DNA from: Lysobacterales bacterium
GTDB taxonomy: Bacteria; Pseudomonadota; Gammaproteobacteria; Xanthomonadales; SZUA-36
Assembly: GCA_026193295.1 (NCBI GenBank)
Contig: JAPHSB010000283.1
Span: 1 to 9,665 of the forward strand
DNA length: 9,665 bases
Direction: 5' to 3'
In this document: piece after piece, positions 6,319-9,665 of the stretch
Position numbering within the stretch: the first letter of the stretch is position 1
Layout of the letters: the number at the start of each line of letters is the position of its first letter
Program-made: the position numbers and the translations under genes
Notes under the pieces: model-generated
Databases searched by the model: none
Told to the model about the DNA's origin: nothing
The model's input: the letters and a program-made list of their open reading frames with translations, nothing else

Positions 6319-6964
6319 CGGCCTGCAATTGCAGCGGCATGGCATGGATCCTGCCATCGATCGATACCCCACCATCGCAGCATTCGACCCGGTGCGTGGC
6401 AAACAATTCAACCGTGGCGACAACCAGCCGATGCTCCATGGGCGCCAGTCTGGCCGCCAGGCCGGCGGCGTCGTCGCCGGCGATGACCGGGATGACGACC
6501 TGCGAAATGAGGGGTCCGCCATCCAGCTCCTCGGTAACGAAGTGCATGCTGGCGCCATGCCGTTCATCGCCCGCATCGAGGGCTCTCTGGTAAGTGTCGG
6601 TGCCCCGGTACAGCGGCAGCAGGGAAGGGTGCAGATTGATCATCCGGCCACGAAAGGGTTGCAGGACAGCCGGCCCGATGATGCGCATGAATCCTGCCAG
6701 CACGACCAGGTCCGGTTTGCAGCTGGCGATAAGCAAAGCCAGGGCCCGGTCGAAGGCGTCGCGGTCGGCAAAGTCGCCGTGCTTCAGGACGCTGGTCGGA
6801 ATGCCGGCCTGCTCGGCCCGTCGCAGACCTCGGGCCTCGGCCACGTTGCTGATGACATGGCCAATGTGGATATTCAGTCTTCCCGCCAGGTGGGCGTCGA
6901 TCAGGGCCTGCAGGTTGCTGCCTGACCCCGAAACCAGCACGGTGGTCCTCAACGCGCCGGTCAT
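6299..6964 (-). CDS. purN: PurN, phosphoribosylglycinamide formyltransferase
   Basis: A 221-residue cytoplasmic enzyme that transfers a formyl group from 10-formyltetrahydrofolate to GAR, the third step of purine synthesis. The substrate loop VSGSGSNLQALI (11-22) is near the N-terminus. The catalytic triad is intact: N110 and H112 in RMINLHPSLLP, and D148 in TEELDGGPLI, matching E. coli N106, H108 and D144. The start ATG overlaps the purM stop codon as ATGA; the frame extends upstream to 7108 but only antisense-like residues lie there. There is no strong Shine-Dalgarno, so translation is probably coupled to purM. Odd point: the segment after LLP reads YRGTDTYQRAL, so the two histidines of the E. 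coli GLHTHRQAL segment are Asp and Tyr here. Confidence 0.95.
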   Translation of the reverse strand: MTGALRTTVLVSGSGSNLQALIDAHLAGRLNIHIGHVISNVAEARGLRRAEQAGIPTSVLKHGDFADRDAFDRALALLIASCKPDLVVLAGFMRIIGPAVLQPFRGRMINLHPSLLPLYRGTDTYQRALDAGDERHGASMHFVTEELDGGPLISQVVIPVIAGDDAAGLAARLAPMEHRLVVATVELFATHRVECCDGGVSIDGRIHAMPLQLQADGRLHP

Positions 6965-8031
6965 TGCTGAACGTATCTGACCCGCGCTCCGTTGTCGCGG
7001 GTCACAACCTCGCCGATATCGAAACAGTCCATGCCGAGCTGCCGCGCTGCGGCCAGAATCCGCCGGGATTCGGCGGCCGCGGTCAACATCACCATGCCGA
7101 TGCCGCAATTGAACGTGCGCAGCATCTCGTGGTCATCGATGCTGCCGTTTTCCTGCAGCCATTTGAATACCGGTGGCCGGGGCCAGGCCCGGGGGTCGAT
7201 GTCGATGCCAAGCCCGTCCGGGATAACCCGCACGATGTTCTCGGTTAGTCCGCCACCCGTGATGTGGGCCAGGCCGTCGATTCCGCCCTGCCGCAGCAGG
7301 TTGAGCACCGGCTTTACGTAGATGCGGGTCGGTGCCAGCAGCGCGCTGCCGAGGTCAACCGTGGCGCCCGACGGCCCTTCGATACGTGCTTCCAGATCTG
7401 CTGCAGAATGTTCGATGACCTTGCGGATCAGCGAGTAGCCGTTGGAATGTGGGCCGCTGGAGGCCAGCCCGAGGATGCGGTGCCCCGCCTCGATGCGACC
7501 GCCGTCGAGCAACTCGGAGCGCTCCACGGCGCCCACGGCAAAGCCGGCGAGGTCGTATTCGCCCGCCGCATACATGCCGGGCATTTCTGCCGTTTCGCCG
7601 CCGATCAGTGCACAGCCCGCCTGGCGGCAGCCCTCGGCGATACCTTCGATGACGGCCTGGGCCTCGTCCAGCTGCAGCTTGCCGGTGGCGAAATAGTCCA
7701 AAAAGAAAAGGGGCTCCGCGCCAGAGGTCAGGATGTCGTTGACGCACATGGCAACCAGGTCGATGCCGATCGTGTCGTGGCGGCCCAGCTGGCGCGCCAG
7801 CATCAACTTGGTGCCGACGCCATCGGTCCCGGAGACCAGCAAAGGCTGCCGCCAGCGAGCCAGGTCGATTTCGAACAGCGCGCCGAACCCGCCGAGCCCA
7901 GTGAGGACCTCGGGGCGCAGCGTGCCGGCAACGGCAGGCTTGATACGTTCCACCAGTTCGTTGCCCGCATCGATATCGACGCCCGCATCACGATAGGAAA
8001 GACCTGTGGAGCCAGAAGTGTGACTGTTCAA
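6961..8031 (-). CDS. purM: PurM, phosphoribosylformylglycinamidine cyclo-ligase
   Basis: A 356-residue ATP-dependent enzyme that closes the imidazole ring of AIR, the fifth step of purine synthesis; it is dimeric and cytoplasmic. Motifs in order: SYRDAGVDIDAGN (12-24), VSGTDGVGTKL (66-76), GIDLVAMCVNDI (89-100), LIGGETAEMPGMY (142-154), and later HITGGGLTENI. I chose a TTG start: GAGGAAA (8038-8044) sits at good spacing before it, and the resulting length and N-terminus match the family (about 345-355 residues). The in-frame ATG at 8076 would add 15 residues (MPSWTVTKQAARKPS) and has no ribosome-binding site; it cannot be excluded. It is first in the purM-purN-DUF3108 operon and diverges from the DUF2066 gene. 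Confidence 0.95.
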   Translation of the reverse strand: MNSHTSGSTGLSYRDAGVDIDAGNELVERIKPAVAGTLRPEVLTGLGGFGALFEIDLARWRQPLLVSGTDGVGTKLMLARQLGRHDTIGIDLVAMCVNDILTSGAEPLFFLDYFATGKLQLDEAQAVIEGIAEGCRQAGCALIGGETAEMPGMYAAGEYDLAGFAVGAVERSELLDGGRIEAGHRILGLASSGPHSNGYSLIRKVIEHSAADLEARIEGPSGATVDLGSALLAPTRIYVKPVLNLLRQGGIDGLAHITGGGLTENIVRVIPDGLGIDIDPRAWPRPPVFKWLQENGSIDDHEMLRTFNCGIGMVMLTAAAESRRILAAARQLGMDCFDIGEVVTRDNGARVRYVQQ

Positions 8032-8148
8032 CGACGGTTTCCTCGCTGCCTGTTTCGTTACGGTCCAAGAAGGCATATGGTATCTTATTTGCCGGACGAG
8101 TTACGCCATGAGCCCGATCTGCCTGTCGTTATCGAACCCTGTTTCCGG
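8032..8148. promoter_or_regulatory. divergent region between purM and the DUF2066 gene
   Basis: A 117-base gap given the starts chosen here. On the minus strand TAAGAT (8082-8087) is a possible -10 for purM; it would put the transcript start near 8075 and leave a leader of about 44 bases containing the GAGGAAA site. Its -35 is poor. No convincing plus-strand promoter stands out: TATGGT and TATCTT near 8076-8086 lack good -35 partners. A CATATG palindrome at 8074-8079 provides an ATG on each strand, both in frame with their genes, but neither has a good ribosome-binding site. No PurR-like operator was recognised by eye. Confidence 0.3.
8038..8044 (-). promoter_or_regulatory. ribosome-binding site supporting a TTG start of purM
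   Basis: On the minus strand this reads GAGGAAA. Its AGGA core ends 8 bases before the TTG at 8029-8031, an ideal spacing. It would lie inside the coding region if the ATG at 8076 were used, and no comparable site precedes that ATG. This decides the start in favour of TTG, though not conclusively. Confidence 0.6.
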
Positions 8149-9189
8149 ATGAAAAATATTCTGCTGATTTGCGTTCTGTTGCTGGCGCCGCTCGCCTGCC
8201 GGGTCGAAGCTGCAGTCAACCTGTATGAGGGCGAAGCAGCTGTTGCCGACCAGGGTAATGCCGAGCGTGATCGTGCCCTGCCCATGGCGTTGGAACACGT
8301 CCTGCGGAAGCTCAGTGGTTTGCGCCAGTTTGACGACTACCTGCTGGTCCAGCCCGCTCTGGCCAGGGCCCCCGAAATGGTGCTGAGCTATCACTACCGC
8401 AGCGTCGCGAGCACTCTGCCCGACGGCAGTGAGGTGGAGGAACTCCGCCTGGTCGCCCGTTTCTCCGAATCGGCCGTCGACGAAATGACCCGCGTGCTCC
8501 AACTTCCGTTGTGGCGGCCGCAGCGGCAGCCGCTGCTCGCCTGGCTGATCATCGACAATGGACTGGACCGTAGGGTCATGCCGGTCGAATTCGACTACAC
8601 CCGGCAATCCATGGAGGCCGTGGCCGAACAACGCGGGCTGCCGCTGGAGTGGCCCAGCCCGGACGGCGAGGGCGCCTACGCGGTGGATGAACAGATTTTA
8701 TGGGGCGGCTACACCGAGGACCTGGCGGCTACGCTGGGTGAAGGTGTGCTGATCGCAGCCGCTCGGCGCGAAGGGCCGGAATGGAGTGTCCGTATCAACC
8801 TTGGGTACCAAGGTCAGCACTGGAGTTGGCGCCTGAATGATCTCGATCTGCAGGCCGCTTTGGTTGCCGGCACGGAGCAGGCGATCGATCAGATCGCCTC
8901 CGTCAACACGATTGCCGCATCCGACCTCGGCAGCTGGCAGCAGGAGGTGACGGTGACCGGGCTGGGCAACGCCGGCAGTTACCGCCGTTGCCTGCAGTAC
9001 CTGCAGAACATCAGCCTGGTCGATGGAGTGGCGGTGGTTGCCGCACAACCCGGTGCGGTGACTTTCCGGCTCGCTCTGAACGCCCTGCCGCACTACCTTG
9101 ACGAGACGCTCGAAAGCGGTGGCGTGCTCGAGCGGGCCGATGCGGAAGGTGATTATGCCCTGGTCGAGGCCACTCCGGATGACGGCTGA
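8149..9189 (+). CDS. DUF2066 secreted protein of unknown function
   Basis: A 346-residue protein matching DUF2066. A signal peptide is clear: MKN, a hydrophobic core of Ile, Leu and Val (4-16), and a likely cleavage in V-E-A-A before VNLYEGEAAVADQ. The AVNLYE-x-x-x-x-V-x-D-Q opening, followed by R-x-x-A-L-x-x-x-L-x-x-V-L-x-K-L-S-G, is the family signature; a later region (from about residue 230) is predicted beta/alpha with no catalytic motif that I can see. C17 is not in a proper lipobox (Pro at -3), so I do not call it a lipoprotein. The start at 8149 places the signal at the N-terminus; an in-frame ATG at 8077 would prepend 24 polar residues. The Shine-Dalgarno is weak. It overlaps the following perM-like gene by 11 bases, so the two probably act or are expressed together. 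Confidence 0.82.
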   Translation: MKNILLICVLLLAPLACRVEAAVNLYEGEAAVADQGNAERDRALPMALEHVLRKLSGLRQFDDYLLVQPALARAPEMVLSYHYRSVASTLPDGSEVEELRLVARFSESAVDEMTRVLQLPLWRPQRQPLLAWLIIDNGLDRRVMPVEFDYTRQSMEAVAEQRGLPLEWPSPDGEGAYAVDEQILWGGYTEDLAATLGEGVLIAAARREGPEWSVRINLGYQGQHWSWRLNDLDLQAALVAGTEQAIDQIASVNTIAASDLGSWQQEVTVTGLGNAGSYRRCLQYLQNISLVDGVAVVAAQPGAVTFRLALNALPHYLDETLESGGVLERADAEGDYALVEATPDDG

Positions 9190-9665
9190 GACCCGACCGT
9201 GGTTCCTCTTGGCGGTGACCGTTGGCTTGGGCTGGCTGGTCTACCGCCTTGCCCCGATCATCACCCCCTTTGCTATTTCGGCGGGGCTGGCGTACATGGG
9301 CGATCCACTGGTCGACCGCTTGCAGCGACTGAAGCTGTTCAAGTGGCCGGTCAGCCGCACCGTTGCTGTGCTGGGCGTCTTCGCCCTGATGGTGGCCGCC
9401 TTCGTATTGGGCCTGTTGATCGTCCTGCCGCTCTTGCGCGACCAGGTGATTCATCTGGTCGAGCGCGCGCCCGACATGTTCGAGTGGCTGGTGGGTACTG
9501 CCATGCCGTGGCTGCAAGGCAAGCTCGGCCTGGGTTCGCTGGAACTGGACGCGCAGAGCCTCGGCGATGCCGCCAGGAAATACTGGAAGGAGGCCGGGTC
9601 TGCCTTGCTGGGTATGCTGGGCTCCGTCTCGCGCGGTGGCGGTGCGCTGGTCAATTGGTTGGTTA
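9179..9665 (+). CDS. perM: AI-2E/PerM family inner-membrane protein (N-terminal part, cut by window edge)
   Basis: The gene begins at an ATG 11 bases before the DUF2066 stop codon, with GAGG 9 bases upstream (9166-9169), and runs off the right edge; 162 codons are visible. The pattern is that of the AI-2E transporter (UPF0118) family: a first membrane segment (8-22), a second starting in a Pro-containing stretch, LAPIITPFAISAGLAYMGDPLVDRL (24-48), then Ser-Arg before a third long hydrophobic segment (about 61-86) ending in LPLLRDQ. A periplasmic, helix-rich region follows with W-rich amphipathic sequence (about 100-140). Members have varied proposed roles (autoinducer-2 export, Na+/H+ antiport), so no substrate is assigned. 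In related bacteria (from memory) the next gene is often hda. Confidence 0.85.
   Translation, partial: MTAETRPWFLLAVTVGLGWLVYRLAPIITPFAISAGLAYMGDPLVDRLQRLKLFKWPVSRTVAVLGVFALMVAAFVLGLLIVLPLLRDQVIHLVERAPDMFEWLVGTAMPWLQGKLGLGSLELDAQSLGDAARKYWKEAGSALLGMLGSVSRGGGALVNWLV

Noticed and set aside
6319..6576. An N-terminal extension of the DUF3108 frame into purN
   Set aside because: It runs through purN coding sequence in another frame, is Arg/Ser/Pro-rich, and would bury the hydrophobic signal segment.
7264..8148. A 295-codon open stretch upstream of, and in frame with, the DUF2066 gene
   Set aside because: It lies entirely antisense to purM, and the residues are the Ala/Gln/His/Arg-rich mix typical of a GC-rich antisense frame. 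The signal peptide at 8149 marks the true start.
1..9665. Mobile elements, prophage, CRISPR, toxin-antitoxin or defence genes
   Set aside because: Almost every base belongs to recognisable conserved chromosomal genes. No direct-repeat array, transposase, integrase or small paired genes were seen.

Overview
The window looks like ordinary chromosome from a GC-rich gammaproteobacterium, that is, a Gram-negative cell with LPS. Gene order and protein sequences point to the Chromatiales/Xanthomonadales side rather than the enterics, but the exact lineage cannot be fixed from this sequence. Coding density is very high: neighbouring genes abut or overlap by a few bases. I see no insertion sequence, phage gene, tRNA, rRNA, CRISPR array or integrase.

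Layout. Positions 1-3771 (minus strand) read right to left as yrbG, kdsD, kdsC, lptC, lptA and the first 20 codons of lptB. This is the classic cluster for Kdo precursor synthesis and LPS transport to the outer membrane. A 160-base divergent gap (3772-3931) separates it from ibaG and murA on the plus strand (3932-5432). In E. coli and Pseudomonas the mla lipid-transport genes sit in this neighbourhood; here they are absent from it. murA then converges on a second minus-strand operon (5458-8031): purM, purN and a DUF3108 envelope protein. Divergent from purM, on the plus strand, are a secreted DUF2066 protein (8149-9189) and the start of an AI-2E/PerM-family membrane protein that runs off the right edge.

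How the genes work together. KdsD makes D-arabinose 5-phosphate and KdsC removes the phosphate from Kdo-8-phosphate, so both supply Kdo for the LPS inner core. LptC, LptA and LptB then help move finished LPS across the envelope. MurA starts peptidoglycan precursor synthesis, and IbaG is a BolA-type protein commonly linked to it. The second block pairs two steps of de novo purine synthesis (PurM, PurN) with poorly characterised envelope proteins. No wholly new system is evident. The best leads are a possible leaderless kdsD promoter, the missing mla genes, a TTG start for purM, two histidines replaced near the PurN active site, and an 18-codon reading frame wedged between kdsC and lptC.
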